Shown: positions 1 to 9,155, counted from the first letter of the stretch. The stretch: 64,000 nt of DNA from Methanosarcina sp. UBA5 (GCF_002505485.1 NZ_DAVG01000112.1:69005-133004); one strand, 5' to 3'. Notes: generated from the sequence alone by a model not told the origin. Translations and numbers: made by a program.

Positions 1-618
1 GTAATCGAGGCGCAGGTGCTCTATTTCTCCGTTTACTGTATCAAAAACGGCACAGCTTGCCCTGGAATCTCCGTCCCTAGGCTGTCCAACTGAACCCGGA
101 TTTATTATTGTCAGGTTTCCAAGTTTCCTGTTCATGGGGATATGAGAGTGCCCTACAACAAGAAACTCTGCTTCCACAGGTTCTATTGCTTCGTTTATCA
201 TGTTCTGGATTTCTTCATCTGGAGTTTCAGGTTTTATGTATTCGAACATGGAACGGGGGCTGGCATGGATCAGATAGAGCCTTTTTCCATCAATTTCTTC
301 TCTTATCAGGAGGGGAAGTTTCTGAAGATATTCAATCCCTGATCTGTCAAGGATTTCCCAGGTATATTCCCTGGTTGCAATTGAGAGATGCTTATATTTG
401 TACCCGCACTGGCAGTCCACCTTGAAAGCAACTGCATTATCGTGGTTTCCTCTGATTACAGGAATTCCTTGCATACGCAGAAGGTCAATACATTTGTCCG
501 GCTCAGGCCCATAATCAACAATATCTCCGAGACAAATGACTCTATCATAAGGAATTTCCAGAACAGTCTCTAAAGCTTCATAATTTGCATGGATGTCGGC
601 AATCAGCAGTATTCTCAT
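1..618 (-). CDS. Metallophosphoesterase (YfcE/MJ0936-like), 3' end outside window
   Basis: Reading the minus strand from the ATG at 618 gives an uninterrupted frame to the window edge, so the C-terminus is missing. The start MRILLIADIHAN carries the DxH metal motif; LGDIVDYGP (about residue 30), GNHD (about residue 58) and GHSHIPM (about residue 155) complete the calcineurin-like phosphoesterase signature that binds two metal ions. A late NPGSVGQPR motif is typical of the YfcE/MJ0936 branch of small phosphodiesterases. At least 206 residues are visible, so little is missing. The natural substrate cannot be told from sequence. It is transcribed away from the methyltransferase gene at 1046. Confidence 0.9.
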   Translation of the reverse strand, partial: MRILLIADIHANYEALETVLEIPYDRVICLGDIVDYGPEPDKCIDLLRMQGIPVIRGNHDNAVAFKVDCQCGYKYKHLSIATREYTWEILDRSGIEYLQKLPLLIREEIDGKRLYLIHASPRSMFEYIKPETPDEEIQNMINEAIEPVEAEFLVVGHSHIPMNRKLGNLTIINPGSVGQPRDGDSRASCAVFDTVNGEIEHLRLDY

Positions 619-1045
619 ATGTTCCCCTTTTTCCCTTTATTCGCTCTATTTTTGGCTTTTTTCTTTTTATTTCTTATTATTTTTTCTTTGTTTTTACCTT
701 AGATCTCTCCCATTTTATCTCTCAAACATGTAACCCACGTACTCCTATTCCCATTACCAGCAAGATTTGCCTCCATAGATGGATGATTCCAGCTATCAGG
801 TGAAATTGTCTTATTCTCAACTGAAATTATGAAGATAAAATGAAAGCTCCAGTATATGATTCAGAAGTCGCTTTATATTTACTTTGTAAGACCTTCAGCT
901 TTTCACGCTTAATTTCTACTTTTAGTCTTTAATGAGATTTAGACAAGAAATAGTGTACTTTTAAGGAAAACAATTAATTATCCTCATTTCCAAGAAAAGA
1001 TGATAACTTTTTAACTAGATAACAAGTAAAAAGGATCCTAGTAAT
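619..1045. other. Divergent intergenic region
   Basis: This AT-rich spacer separates the minus-strand phosphoesterase from the plus-strand methyltransferase and must hold both promoters. I see T-rich runs and several TATA-like stretches, but no convincing ORF, RNA gene or repeat. Confidence 0.5.
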
Positions 1046-1747
1046 ATGACTCCTGCAAAAACTACCCAAAATGCCACCCCCCATCTTCCCGAAGATTTTG
1101 ATTTCCGAATTTCCGGAGTTCTCCCTTACTACTCCTGTTTTCATCAGGAAACTATCAATTTCGTCAAATCCCTGCCATCCAGCCCAAAAATCTGGCTGGA
1201 TACCGGATGCGGAACAGGATCTCTGGTTAATAAGGCAATAGAGGAATTTCAGGCTACAAAGTTTCTTTTACTTGATCCCTCAGAAGGTATGCTGAATCAG
1301 GCAAGGAAAAAACTATCACCCCACCCTGCTGACAGGCTGAAATTCCTGAAAGCTTCCCCTACACAGGAATTCTCTCAAGAATTGGAGGAAAACCCGGACA
1401 TTATAACTGCGATACAGTGTCATCACTACCTAACCCGTGAAGGCAGAGCCAGAGCTACTGACGTATGTTATAATCTTTTAAAAGAAAGTGGAATTTATAT
1501 CACCTTTGAGAATATCAGGCCTCTAACCGAGGAGGGAATCCTCGCAGGGAAAAGATACTGGCGCAATTTTCAGTTAACCCACGGCAGGACTGAGGAAGAA
1601 GTAAAGAAGCATTTGGAGCGTTTTGATACTGAATATTTTCCAATAACTGTTGAAGAACACCTGAAACTCCTAAGAGGAACAGGGTTCAGGACCGTGGAGT
1701 TATTCTGGTACTCTTATATGCAGGCTGGCTTTTATTGCATCAAATAA
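1046..1747 (+). CDS. Class I SAM-dependent methyltransferase
   Basis: The 233-residue protein has the glycine-rich SAM loop LDTGCGTGSLV near residues 51-61, an acidic residue after the second strand (LLLDPSEGML, near 75) and a late beta-strand region (YITFENIRPL), all in Rossmann-fold methyltransferase order. There is no membrane segment or fused domain. The start ATG follows AAAGGATCC with 9-10 bases spacing. The substrate is unknown; the family includes small-molecule and tRNA modifiers. It appears monocistronic. Confidence 0.8.
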   Translation: MTPAKTTQNATPHLPEDFDFRISGVLPYYSCFHQETINFVKSLPSSPKIWLDTGCGTGSLVNKAIEEFQATKFLLLDPSEGMLNQARKKLSPHPADRLKFLKASPTQEFSQELEENPDIITAIQCHHYLTREGRARATDVCYNLLKESGIYITFENIRPLTEEGILAGKRYWRNFQLTHGRTEEEVKKHLERFDTEYFPITVEEHLKLLRGTGFRTVELFWYSYMQAGFYCIK

Positions 1748-1964
1748 TTGTTTATCTGGTTCTTATTCTCCTAATTCTCTTTCTTATTATTCTATTAAAG
1801 GATTTAAAATTATCAATTAGCTGACGAATTTCATCTTATGGAGATACAGTATAATTTTTTTATTAATGAAATGATATTAATATTGATTCTTCATTTGTTT
1901 TTCATCACAAAAAACAGAATAAATGGAATATTTATTTTAAAACATATTTGGGTGGCAAAATTAT

Positions 1965-2327
1965 ATGGAAGATATAATAATTTATTTACTGATTGGTGCT
2001 GCAGCAGGTATTTTAAGTGGATTATTTGGAATTGGCGGTGGGATTATTATTATCCCGGCATTAATTTTTTTACAGGGATTTTCTCAAATAAAAGCCCAGG
2101 GGACTTCTCTAGTCGCACTGCTTCCGCCTGTTGGCATACTTGCATTTCTTGAATACTATAAAAGAGGAAATACCGATTTATATGCGGGTATAATCATTTG
2201 TATCGCTATGGTTATCGGTGCAAAATTCGGAGCGCAATTCGCAAATATGCTTCCAATGGATATATTGAGGAAGGCTTTTGGTATATTTGTTATATTAGTA
2301 GGAATAAAAACTTATTTGGGAAAGTAA
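1965..2327 (+). CDS. Half-size TauE/SafE-type membrane permease
   Basis: The 120-residue product is almost entirely hydrophobic, with about four membrane helices. The first helix contains GAAAGILSGLFGIGGGIIII, the hallmark repeat of the TauE/SafE (UPF0721) family of sulfite or organosulfonate exporters, and is followed by a TSLVALLPP segment. Full-length members have about 250 residues and two such repeats; this one has a single repeat. It either works as a dimer or is a natural half-transporter. A GGGTGGC ribosome site lies about 9 bases before the ATG. No substrate can be assigned. Confidence 0.75.
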   Translation: MEDIIIYLLIGAAAGILSGLFGIGGGIIIIPALIFLQGFSQIKAQGTSLVALLPPVGILAFLEYYKRGNTDLYAGIIICIAMVIGAKFGAQFANMLPMDILRKAFGIFVILVGIKTYLGK

Positions 2328-2524
2328 GTACTTTGCTGTCTAATGAAAATATCAGAGAATGCCAGTAACTATTCATTCTGTGTAAAGCAGGTCTATTGAT
2401 ATTGATTTCAACGTAAATTCAAATAGGGAGTAAAAGGCCTAATAAAAACCCAGATAAAATTATGCTTTCAGTTGTCGAAATCCCTGAAGCTTTACAGTTG
2501 GGAATCCTGAAAAAAGAAATAAAA

Positions 2525-4252
2525 TTAGTACGAAGAATCTTTTCTTTTCGTACTTCTTGAATTTCTCGAATAACCTGTACTGTTCGTATTGCGAGAGCCG
2601 CTGCGAGAGTTGCTGCGAGAGTCACTTCGAGTGCCACCGCGAGAGTCACCAGTACTCTTTGAACTTCTTCCCTTTGATTTCTGGGCAAGTTCCACAAAGG
2701 GTTTTCGCCCTCTCATTTTGTTTTTGAAGATTTCAAGCAGAGCTTCAGCCTGGGCAAAAGGTACGGTTACGAAGGAGAAGTGGGGGAAAATCTCTGCGTC
2801 CATTATTTTCAGTTCGCTGTCTCCTGTTTCCTCCTGGATGAACTCGCACAACTTGTCAGGAGTCATGCCGTCGACTTTTCCCATAGCAATGAACAACCTG
2901 GTTTTGCCTTTTCTATCGACATAAGAACTGCCGGAAATCTCTGCGTACATGCTTTCGTCGAACTGTTCTTTGAAAGCGTACTTAAGAAGCGCAGCCAGAA
3001 TTTTTTCTGCCGGATATTCATTGAGGAGCTTTTCGCTCATCTCAAGGCAGTCGCCGTATTCTTCCATCTTTATAGTAGAGTCAAGTTCGGCTTTTACTCT
3101 AGCCCTTTTGGCTTTGATCACATCTTTTATTTCAGGCAGCTTTCCTTTCTTCATTTCTGACTTTGAAGTCTTTTTTATGTAAGTGAGTCGCCTGTACTCA
3201 TTGGATGTAACAAAGGTGATCGCAGTCCCCTGCTTTCCTGCTCTTCCTGTCCTTCCGATCCTGTGCACGTAGGATTCAGGGTCCTGGGGAAGAGTATAGT
3301 TAATAACATGGGTAAGGTCCATGATATCAATACCTCGGGCTGCAACGTCGGTTGCTACGAGGATATTTATCTTCTGTTTCCTGAACTTATTCAGGATTTT
3401 TTCCCTTTCGTTCTGGGAGAGGTCTCCGTGCAGAGCATCGGCTGAATAACCTCTGTCTCCAAGCTTCTGGGCAAGCTGGCTAGTATCGGTTTTTGTCCTG
3501 CAGAAAATAAGCCCGTAGAACTCGTCTTCAATGTCTATAATCCTGCACAGAGCTTCGAATTTGTCGTTTTCCTTCACCTCGAAGTAGATCTGCTCGGTCA
3601 GTTCTGCGACAAGTTCTTCTTTTTTTATGGCAATGTGCTCATAGTTTTTCATATACTTCTTGACGATTCCAAGGATTGCTTTTGGCATTGTAGCTGAAAA
3701 GAAAAGCATTCTTTTTTCAGGCCCGGTTGCCTTTAAGATTTCCTTAATATCATCAATAAAGCCCATATTGAGCATTTCGTCGGCTTCGTCCAGCACGAAA
3801 TATGCGATATGCTCAAGGTTCAAGCTCTTCCGCTCAAGGTGGTCGATGACCCTTCCTGGAGTTCCCACAACAATGTCAACTCCGCTTTTCAGCACCCTGA
3901 GCTGCTGGGTCATGGATTGTCCCCCATAAATAGGGACGATATGCACTTTTTTGTCTCCCTTCAGGGAGTTGAGTTCTTCTGAGATCTGAATTGCCAGTTC
4001 TCGGGTTGGGGTCAGGATTATTGCCTGTACTTTTCCTGATTTTTCAGGGATTTTTTCTATAATGGGGGCTCCGAAAGCCATTGTTTTGCCGGTTCCGGTT
4101 TGAGCCTGCCCTATAATATCACATTCTCCTTTCATAAAAAGCGGGATGACCTTTTCCTGAATTGGGGTTGGTTCTTCAAACCCTTTCTTTTTAAGGGCTT
4201 TTAAAGTACTGTCTGAAAGTCCCAATGCCTTAAATTTTGCTAGTTTTTCCAT
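2525..4252 (-). CDS. DEAD-box ATP-dependent RNA helicase with RNA-binding tail
   Basis: The 575-residue protein has the whole DEAD-box set in order: Q motif with F..PTPIQ, Walker A AQTGTGKT, PTRELA, TPGR, DEAD, SAT and HRIGRTGRAG, so both RecA-like domains are intact within about residues 1-370. Residues from about 450 to 530 (YVDRKGKTRLF to KPFVEL) look like the DbpA/CsdA-type RNA-binding domain. The last 45 residues are a Ser/Arg/Gly-rich disordered tail encoded by imperfect GCGAGAGTC DNA repeats. The likely role is RNA unwinding in ribosome assembly or cold adaptation, as known for CsdA/DeaD relatives. The ATG follows GAGTGAG. Confidence 0.93.
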   Translation of the reverse strand: MEKLAKFKALGLSDSTLKALKKKGFEEPTPIQEKVIPLFMKGECDIIGQAQTGTGKTMAFGAPIIEKIPEKSGKVQAIILTPTRELAIQISEELNSLKGDKKVHIVPIYGGQSMTQQLRVLKSGVDIVVGTPGRVIDHLERKSLNLEHIAYFVLDEADEMLNMGFIDDIKEILKATGPEKRMLFFSATMPKAILGIVKKYMKNYEHIAIKKEELVAELTEQIYFEVKENDKFEALCRIIDIEDEFYGLIFCRTKTDTSQLAQKLGDRGYSADALHGDLSQNEREKILNKFRKQKINILVATDVAARGIDIMDLTHVINYTLPQDPESYVHRIGRTGRAGKQGTAITFVTSNEYRRLTYIKKTSKSEMKKGKLPEIKDVIKAKRARVKAELDSTIKMEEYGDCLEMSEKLLNEYPAEKILAALLKYAFKEQFDESMYAEISGSSYVDRKGKTRLFIAMGKVDGMTPDKLCEFIQEETGDSELKIMDAEIFPHFSFVTVPFAQAEALLEIFKNKMRGRKPFVELAQKSKGRSSKSTGDSRGGTRSDSRSNSRSGSRNTNSTGYSRNSRSTKRKDSSY

Positions 4253-4902
4253 GTACTCACTCTAATATTGACAATTTTTTACAGGTCGTGCAGTTTGCAG
4301 ACCTGCTGCTTATATTCTCTGCCACATACCCGGCAGTATCCTTTGCGGAAGAGGCCATTTATTGAAACCAGTACATGATACCAGCTAAAAACAGGTAAAC
4401 ACGCCGTATAAATGGTTGATATTCCCCGGGAATGCGAGAAGATGCCTAAGGACCAGGGAAATTCACAACCGAGATACATAAAACTTATACAGCAAAAATT
4501 CGATTTTCTTGGATAAGTTCCGGACGCTTTTTTGAGTTATTCCCTGTGATACAGGCAGACGGAATTATTAGATTAAATAATGTTAGATTAAATAACCTTT
4601 AACTTGGATAGTTACCCTGTTACACATTCCTGTATATAACCCTTTGCAACTCCTCTAACGAGGTCTTTAATAATAAAGCTTTCTATCATCCGGAAAGGCC
4701 CTAAGCCAGATGCCATCGATTTTCAGGAAACCCCGTTTATAGGCAGCAATTACAATACAGGTATAAGCAGCTATTGCAATATAGACAGCAGTTACAGGTT
4801 TAATAAGGTGCTTAGAATTTGCAATCAGTGCTTAGAGATTACAGATAAAGCTTCAGATAGGATTTTTCAGATAGAACTGGGAAATATTCAGATACTGTTT
4901 AT
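4253..4902. other. Long leader/intergenic region upstream of the helicase
   Basis: This is 650 bases without a convincing gene. A minus-strand frame at 4279-4479 ends in a Cys/His-rich stretch (CRVCGREY..QVCKLH) but has no ribosome site and was not called. Near 4740-4800 there are short degenerate repeats of the type GCAGCAATTACAATA. The helicase promoter should lie here. Confidence 0.4.
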
Positions 4903-5379
4903 TCAGTAATACCAGCCGTAAAAACAAAGCTCATCGGTTAACATATCTTTAAGAAGGTTCAGCCTCTCGATCGAATTCCTGATCTGTTCGGGCTTATCCA
5001 ATACTTCTTCACATCCGGTTTCTTCCTGTATTGTTGTGATTCTCAGAAGCTCAGCAAAATTAACGCACTCATCCAGAAAGCTGTTGAACAGCTTGCGGGC
5101 CTTTACAAGGCCGTCAGAAGTCCTGAAGTCGGGCTGAACGGTTTTTTCGTACTCTGCCCTCTGCTTCATTTCTGAGACCAGGAAACGTGACTCAACATAA
5201 TCCCTTGCATTCAGAAGATCCCCTAGGTTCCTGAGATCAGTCCCTATATGCTGAGTAAAATAAGCAATCTCAAAAGCCCACTGCTTATCAAAGTTAGTTT
5301 CCGGGCCTGTGTTGGAAAAAGGAATTCTACTCATCAGCCAGTTCATCTCCTGTTCATCTTTCCTTTTCAATATTAACAT
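4903..5379 (-). CDS. Hypothetical protein, 158 aa
   Basis: I do not recognise this family. The product is soluble, mostly helical and charged, without a signal peptide or membrane segment. It contains an ...QHIGTDLRNLGDLLNARDY... region and ends with Trp-Tyr-Tyr. A single Cys occurs near residue 123 and another near 153, with no metal-binding pattern. The start is uncertain: the first ATG (5379) lacks a good ribosome site, and in-frame ATGs lie at 5346 and 5334, the last about 12 bases after an AGGAG. Codon use looks normal for the window, so it is probably expressed. Confidence 0.6.
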   Translation of the reverse strand: MLILKRKDEQEMNWLMSRIPFSNTGPETNFDKQWAFEIAYFTQHIGTDLRNLGDLLNARDYVESRFLVSEMKQRAEYEKTVQPDFRTSDGLVKARKLFNSFLDECVNFAELLRITTIQEETGCEEVLDKPEQIRNSIERLNLLKDMLTDELCFYGWYY

Positions 5380-5542
5380 GCTAGAGGAAAGAATAAAAGC
5401 TTAACTAAATTCTCTGGCTCTGTAATGTGTTTTCTGGAATTTTCTTTGGGAGTAAAACGCAGATAATATGTTTTTTCAGAGTTTTTCCTCAGTAAACTTA
5501 GGATTCCTTTCTTCACTTAACTTCTCCACTACTTTATTACTC

Positions 5543-5668
5543 TCACTCCTTTTTCCAGAAAAAGCCCTCCTTCTTGCTTTCTCGTAAAGTTTCAACAAGT
5601 TCGGGATTGCCTGCAATCTCCACAATTTCAATCCTGGCACTTATAGGGTTATCTTTTAATATTGTCAT
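5543..5668 (-). CDS. Possible 41-aa small protein
   Basis: A minus-strand frame starts with ATG at 5668 after TAAGGAAAATCAAC (AAGGA about 8 bases upstream) and encodes a charged 41-residue peptide, MTILKDNPISARIEIVEIAG to its end KKEGFFWKKE. The composition is protein-like. It diverges from the acetyltransferase, whose likely start is only about 31 bases away, so the two share a very compact promoter region. I do not recognise it and give it only moderate support because it is short. Confidence 0.4.
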   Translation of the reverse strand: MTILKDNPISARIEIVEIAGNPELVETLRESKKEGFFWKKE

Positions 5669-5699
5669 GTTGATTTTCCTTAAAAAGGGGATGGGTAAA

Positions 5700-6239
5700 A
5701 TGCAATTGAAATACAGTGTTAGAGGAGCCGAACTTTCGGATTTGTATAAAATCATGGTGCTTTATAGGGCTATTGCAGCCCGCTCAGGCGGGATTGCAAG
5801 ACAAGCCGATGAGATCACTGAAGCTCATGTCCGGAACTTCATCGAGAGATGCCATGAAAAAGGGATTATTCTGGTAATTGAAGACCCTTCAAATCCTGAA
5901 ACTCTGATCGCGGAAGTTCATACCTGCAGCCCGGGTATAAGGGTTTTTTCGCATCTTTTCAGCGACCTTACAATAGCTGTGCACCCGGACTATCAGGGTA
6001 AAGGAATAGGATCATTGCTCTTTCGAACCCTTTTGCAGGAAATAGAATCAAAGCATCCCGAGATCATCAGGGTTGAACTCGTTGCAAAAGAAAGCAATCA
6101 AAAAGCCATAAGATTTTACAAGAAATTTGGTTTTAGGGCTGAAGGCAGGCTTGAAAAACGAATTTCCGGCAAAACTGGAGAACTGGAAGCAGACATTCCT
6201 ATGGCTTGGGTCCGGCAGGAACAAGGACCGCCGTTTTGA
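5700..6239 (+). CDS. GNAT-family N-acetyltransferase
   Basis: The protein starts MQLKYSVRGAELSDL, the usual first strand of GNAT enzymes. The acetyl-CoA loop is seen as VHPDYQGKGIGSLLF, followed by ESNQKAIRFYKKFGFRAEGR, the conserved motif B with its Tyr/Phe before the last strand. The open frame extends upstream to 5574, but that part is hydrophobic and unlike the family; the ATG at 5700 sits about 9 bases after AAGGGG, so I chose it over the ATG at 5691. It gives 179 residues, a typical length. The acceptor may be a protein N-terminus or a small amine; sequence alone does not decide. Confidence 0.85.
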   Translation: MQLKYSVRGAELSDLYKIMVLYRAIAARSGGIARQADEITEAHVRNFIERCHEKGIILVIEDPSNPETLIAEVHTCSPGIRVFSHLFSDLTIAVHPDYQGKGIGSLLFRTLLQEIESKHPEIIRVELVAKESNQKAIRFYKKFGFRAEGRLEKRISGKTGELEADIPMAWVRQEQGPPF

Positions 6240-6628
6240 GGAAAACAAACAAAGCTAAGCTTTCTAATTAAGAGTTTTTATATCGGCTTTGTCTATTTCA
6301 AAAAGAATCAGGATATCAGCTTTGTTCATATTAAGATTAATTTGAATATTGATTTTCTTTTATTTTGTCTTTCGAATTTTATAATATATATCGGCAGGTC
6401 GACATTAGATTTTGAGTATTTTATATGATGAAGTTTCTTAAACATTGTGTGAATACTATTTGATTGAAAACTGGCGAACATATGACCCAAATCTCACTAT
6501 ATATAAACAATGATCCGTTTTTGCAATAATTTTAGTATCAGGGGACGATGTGTTTTCCAGCAAAACCACTATCATTAGGAATACTACGAAAAAAATAAAC
6601 TACCTGCCGAAAGTAGAAACGAAGTAAG

Positions 6629-6708
6629 GAATCAGTAGAAAACAGAATCAGTAGAAAACAGAATCAGTAGAAAACAGAATCAGTAGAAAACAGAATCGGT
6701 AAAAAATA
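6629..6708. repeat. 16-bp tandem repeat, five copies
   Basis: Four exact copies of GAATCAGTAGAAAACA run from 6629 to 6692, and a fifth, degenerate copy follows to 6708. The array lies in the non-coding stretch between the acetyltransferase and the end of the ech operon (6240-6862), which otherwise holds only AT-rich DNA and the ech hairpin. It looks like replication-slippage sequence; no function is evident. Confidence 0.85.
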
Positions 6709-6727
6709 CCTTTTACCTGAACGGCTT

Positions 6728-6758
6728 TTAAGGGAATCCCACTAAAGGATTCCCTTAA
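6728..6758 (-). terminator. echF: Strong hairpin downstream of the ech operon
   Basis: TTAAGGGAATCC at 6728-6739 is the exact reverse complement of GGATTCCCTTAA at 6747-6758, with a 7-base loop: a 12-bp perfect stem about 105 bases after the echF stop. It is the best candidate for the 3' end, or an mRNA-stabilising end, of the six-gene transcript. The T-run expected of a simple archaeal terminator is weak. Confidence 0.6.
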
Positions 6759-6862
6759 CTGCCAAATTTAGACCGGAGAACATTCAGTATTGTTTTTCAG
6801 GCATAAAATTTAAAAAAATTGAAAAGCAGTATCAAAAAAGAATTAATTTAAAAATTAACTTC

Positions 6863-7222
6863 TTATTTTGATGGTGCTGCTTTTGGCTTGTCTACTATTG
6901 GAACCACTATTTTAATAAATTCCTTAGCACCAGTCTTTGCTCTTTCATTAGAGATTGATATACAATCTTTTGGGCAGCCATTAACGCATTCAGTGCACAT
7001 AATGCATCTAAATACATTGAGTTCCCATGTTTTATCGGCCTTAGTAACTGTTATTGCATCAGGTGGACATTTCTTTTGACATAGTCCGCAGAGAATACAG
7101 TTATCAGGATTGAAAACGATTCTTCCTTTGAACTCCTTAAAAGGTGCCCTTACCTCGAAGGGATAAAGTCTGGTAGCAGGTTTACGAGAAATATTTGTTA
7201 GTACAAGGTTTAACATGCCCAT
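6863..7222 (-). CDS. echF: Ech hydrogenase, 2x[4Fe-4S] ferredoxin-like subunit
   Basis: EchF is the polyferredoxin subunit that passes electrons between ferredoxin and the small subunit EchC. Two CxxCxxCxxxCP clusters are visible, CILCGLCQKKCP (near residue 41) and CIMCTECVNGCP (near residue 75), enough for two [4Fe-4S] centres. The frame is open from a GTG at 7231, but the ATG at 7222 is preceded at the proper distance by GAAGGG, giving MGMLNLVLTNIS and 119 residues. It is the last gene of the operon, a few bases after echE. Confidence 0.93.
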   Translation of the reverse strand: MGMLNLVLTNISRKPATRLYPFEVRAPFKEFKGRIVFNPDNCILCGLCQKKCPPDAITVTKADKTWELNVFRCIMCTECVNGCPKDCISISNERAKTGAKEFIKIVVPIVDKPKAAPSK

Positions 7223-7239
7223 TAATATCACCCTTCTTT

Positions 7240-8316
7240 TTATCTTTCAGTGCAGCTAATGCAGGGATCTATAGTAAGTACAACTATAGGCACATCAGCG
7301 AGTTTGACGCCTGGCAGCATAAGTAACAGTGAAGGTATGTTTGCAAAGGTAGGTGTCCTTACTTTAAGTCTTTCCAGATTTTTAGTACCCTTACCTTTCA
7401 CGTAGTATACAACTTCACCTCTGGGCTGCTCTGCTCTCATAACCGCTTCACCAGTAGGGAAACCCTTTACGCGTGTTTCAATTTCACCATTCGGCAGCTT
7501 GGAGATCGCATTCCTTACCAGCTTAATAGACTCGTATATTTCATCGATTCTTACTTTAGTTCTGCCGTAACAATCTCCTTCTTTTGCGACGGCTGGCTTA
7601 AAACCGAGATCCCTGTAGATGTCCCAATCTGCGGTATTTCTCACATCAATGGCATTTCCACTTCCTCTAAGTGTAGGACCAGCAGTCCCAGCCTCATATG
7701 CGAGTTGCTTTGACATTACACCTAATCCCACAAGTCTTTTCTTTACGGTGTAATTGTTTACGAATACTTTTTCAATGTTTTTGACTTTGGGTTCCAGGTC
7801 ATCAAGAGTCTTCAGAATCTGATCAATTTGTTCTTTAGTCAAATCTCTGGAAGCTCCTCCTACTTTGGACATTGAGTGTATAACTCTGTTTCCAGTGAAT
7901 CTCTCTAATAAATCCAGTACGTCTTCTCTGTACTTCCAGCATTCATAAAAGAGACTTTCAAATCCGAATCCATCTGCGAACAGGCCAAGCCAGAGAAGGT
8001 GACTGTGAATTCTGCAGAGTTCACTATTTATCACTCTTAAATACTGAGCTCTTTCAGGGACTTCAACATCGAAGAGTTTTTCGACTGCCCTTGAATAAGT
8101 TATACCATGGATACCACTGCAGATTCCACAGATTCTTTCGCAAATGTACATCGTTTGATTATAGTCTTTCGTGTCTATAAATTTCTCAAGTCCTCTGTGC
8201 ACGTAGCCCAGTGAGGGAAGTACTCCAACAACAACATCGTTGTCAATCTCGAGTTTTAACGAAACTGGTTCGGGTAAAACGGGATGCTGAGGACCAAAAG
8301 GTATTACAGTTGTCAT
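7240..8316 (-). CDS. echE: Ech hydrogenase large (NiFe) subunit
   Basis: EchE carries the [NiFe] active site of the membrane-bound energy-converting hydrogenase. The four nickel ligands are in ERICGICSG (near residue 61-69) and DPCISC (close to the end). The protein ends DPCISCTER, with no C-terminal extension to be cleaved, as known for Ech-type and unlike most NiFe large subunits. It is homologous to the NuoD/49-kDa subunit of complex I. Length is 358 residues. A GAGGAG site precedes the ATG by 6-7 bases. It follows echD by 22 bases. Confidence 0.95.
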   Translation of the reverse strand: MTTVIPFGPQHPVLPEPVSLKLEIDNDVVVGVLPSLGYVHRGLEKFIDTKDYNQTMYICERICGICSGIHGITYSRAVEKLFDVEVPERAQYLRVINSELCRIHSHLLWLGLFADGFGFESLFYECWKYREDVLDLLERFTGNRVIHSMSKVGGASRDLTKEQIDQILKTLDDLEPKVKNIEKVFVNNYTVKKRLVGLGVMSKQLAYEAGTAGPTLRGSGNAIDVRNTADWDIYRDLGFKPAVAKEGDCYGRTKVRIDEIYESIKLVRNAISKLPNGEIETRVKGFPTGEAVMRAEQPRGEVVYYVKGKGTKNLERLKVRTPTFANIPSLLLMLPGVKLADVPIVVLTIDPCISCTER

Positions 8317-8338
8317 GTGATTCTCCTCTCAAAATGCT

Positions 8339-8692
8339 TTAAGCCAAGGGAGTTTTTGGACTGTTTGGCGTTAAGTAAAGGTGGCCCTTGTAATCAATTG
8401 CTAAACCTTCGAAAGTCAATCCGAAAAGATCCTGGTACTCATTCTCGATTAAAAGTGCACATAGGTAAATACCTGACACACTCTTTGGTTTCTCACCTGG
8501 TTTTACAAAGTACCTTAGGTGCTTTAGTTTGTCATCTTTCTCGAAGATGTATATTAACTCGTGGCCTTCGTTAGCTTTCAGGCATATCATAGTAACGTAT
8601 CGATAGCCATCATTTTTCAAACCCTCAACCGTTTTTAGCACTTCTGGCATGCTTTTAATATCTGTCACATTTTGGATCACATTATCAAGCAT
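8339..8692 (-). CDS. echD: Ech hydrogenase subunit D
   Basis: EchD is the small peripheral subunit related to the NuoC/30-kDa protein of complex I. It carries no metal motif. The 117-residue product has the pattern seen in this family (VTDIKSMPEVLKTVE, a YVTMICL strand and a short YQDLFGL tail). It contacts EchE and EchC in the hydrophilic arm. Its first 8 bases overlap the end of echC, which indicates translational coupling. Assignment rests mostly on its place in the operon. Confidence 0.9.
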   Translation of the reverse strand: MLDNVIQNVTDIKSMPEVLKTVEGLKNDGYRYVTMICLKANEGHELIYIFEKDDKLKHLRYFVKPGEKPKSVSGIYLCALLIENEYQDLFGLTFEGLAIDYKGHLYLTPNSPKTPLA

Positions 8693-9155
8693 TCGATGGC
8701 ACCTCGTTTCCTTTCAATTTTACTTCCTTTCCCTTGATATTCCCTTTCTTCTTCTCTTCAAGTATTGAAAGTGCTGCTACTACGCCGTCAAGTATGGCTT
8801 CAGGCCTTGGGCAGCATCCGGGAACATATGCATCTACGGGTATAACCTGGTCTACTCCACCTATCACATTATAGCAATCATGGAATATCCCACCTGTAGA
8901 TGCACAGGCGCCTACAGCTAAAACAACTTTTGGATCAGGAATCTGGTTGTAAATGTTTTTAAGCACATTTACACTCTTATAATTCACTGAGCCTGTAACT
9001 ACCATTATATCAGCTTGCTTGGGAGTACCGATGTTTAAAACACCGAATCTTTCAGCATCATATAGAGGAGTAAGACAAGCTACTACTTCAATATCACAGC
9101 CATTACAACTGTTCACGTTTACATGTATAATCCATGGGGATTTTGCCAAACTCAT
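8685..9155 (-). CDS. echC: Ech hydrogenase small subunit
   Basis: EchC is the NuoB-like small subunit that holds one [4Fe-4S] cluster next to the NiFe site. The ligands can be seen as NSCNGCDIE (near 17-22), GACASTGG (near 85) and PGCCPRPE (near 115), the pattern of the proximal N2-type cluster. Length is 156 residues. GAGGG lies 7 bases before the ATG. The C-terminus is lysine-rich and overlaps echD. Confidence 0.95.
   Translation of the reverse strand: MSLAKSPWIIHVNVNSCNGCDIEVVACLTPLYDAERFGVLNIGTPKQADIMVVTGSVNYKSVNVLKNIYNQIPDPKVVLAVGACASTGGIFHDCYNVIGGVDQVIPVDAYVPGCCPRPEAILDGVVAALSILEEKKKGNIKGKEVKLKGNEVPSNA

Noticed and set aside
2419..2697. 92-codon minus frame over the helicase tail
   Set aside because: It is a shifted reading of the repetitive RS-rich tail of the helicase gene; composition is low in complexity.
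4279..4479. Minus frame ending in a Cys/His-rich peptide (CRVCGREY..VCKLH) upstream of the helicase
   Set aside because: No ribosome site, hydrophobic mixed start unlike any family, and position in the likely leader of the helicase message.
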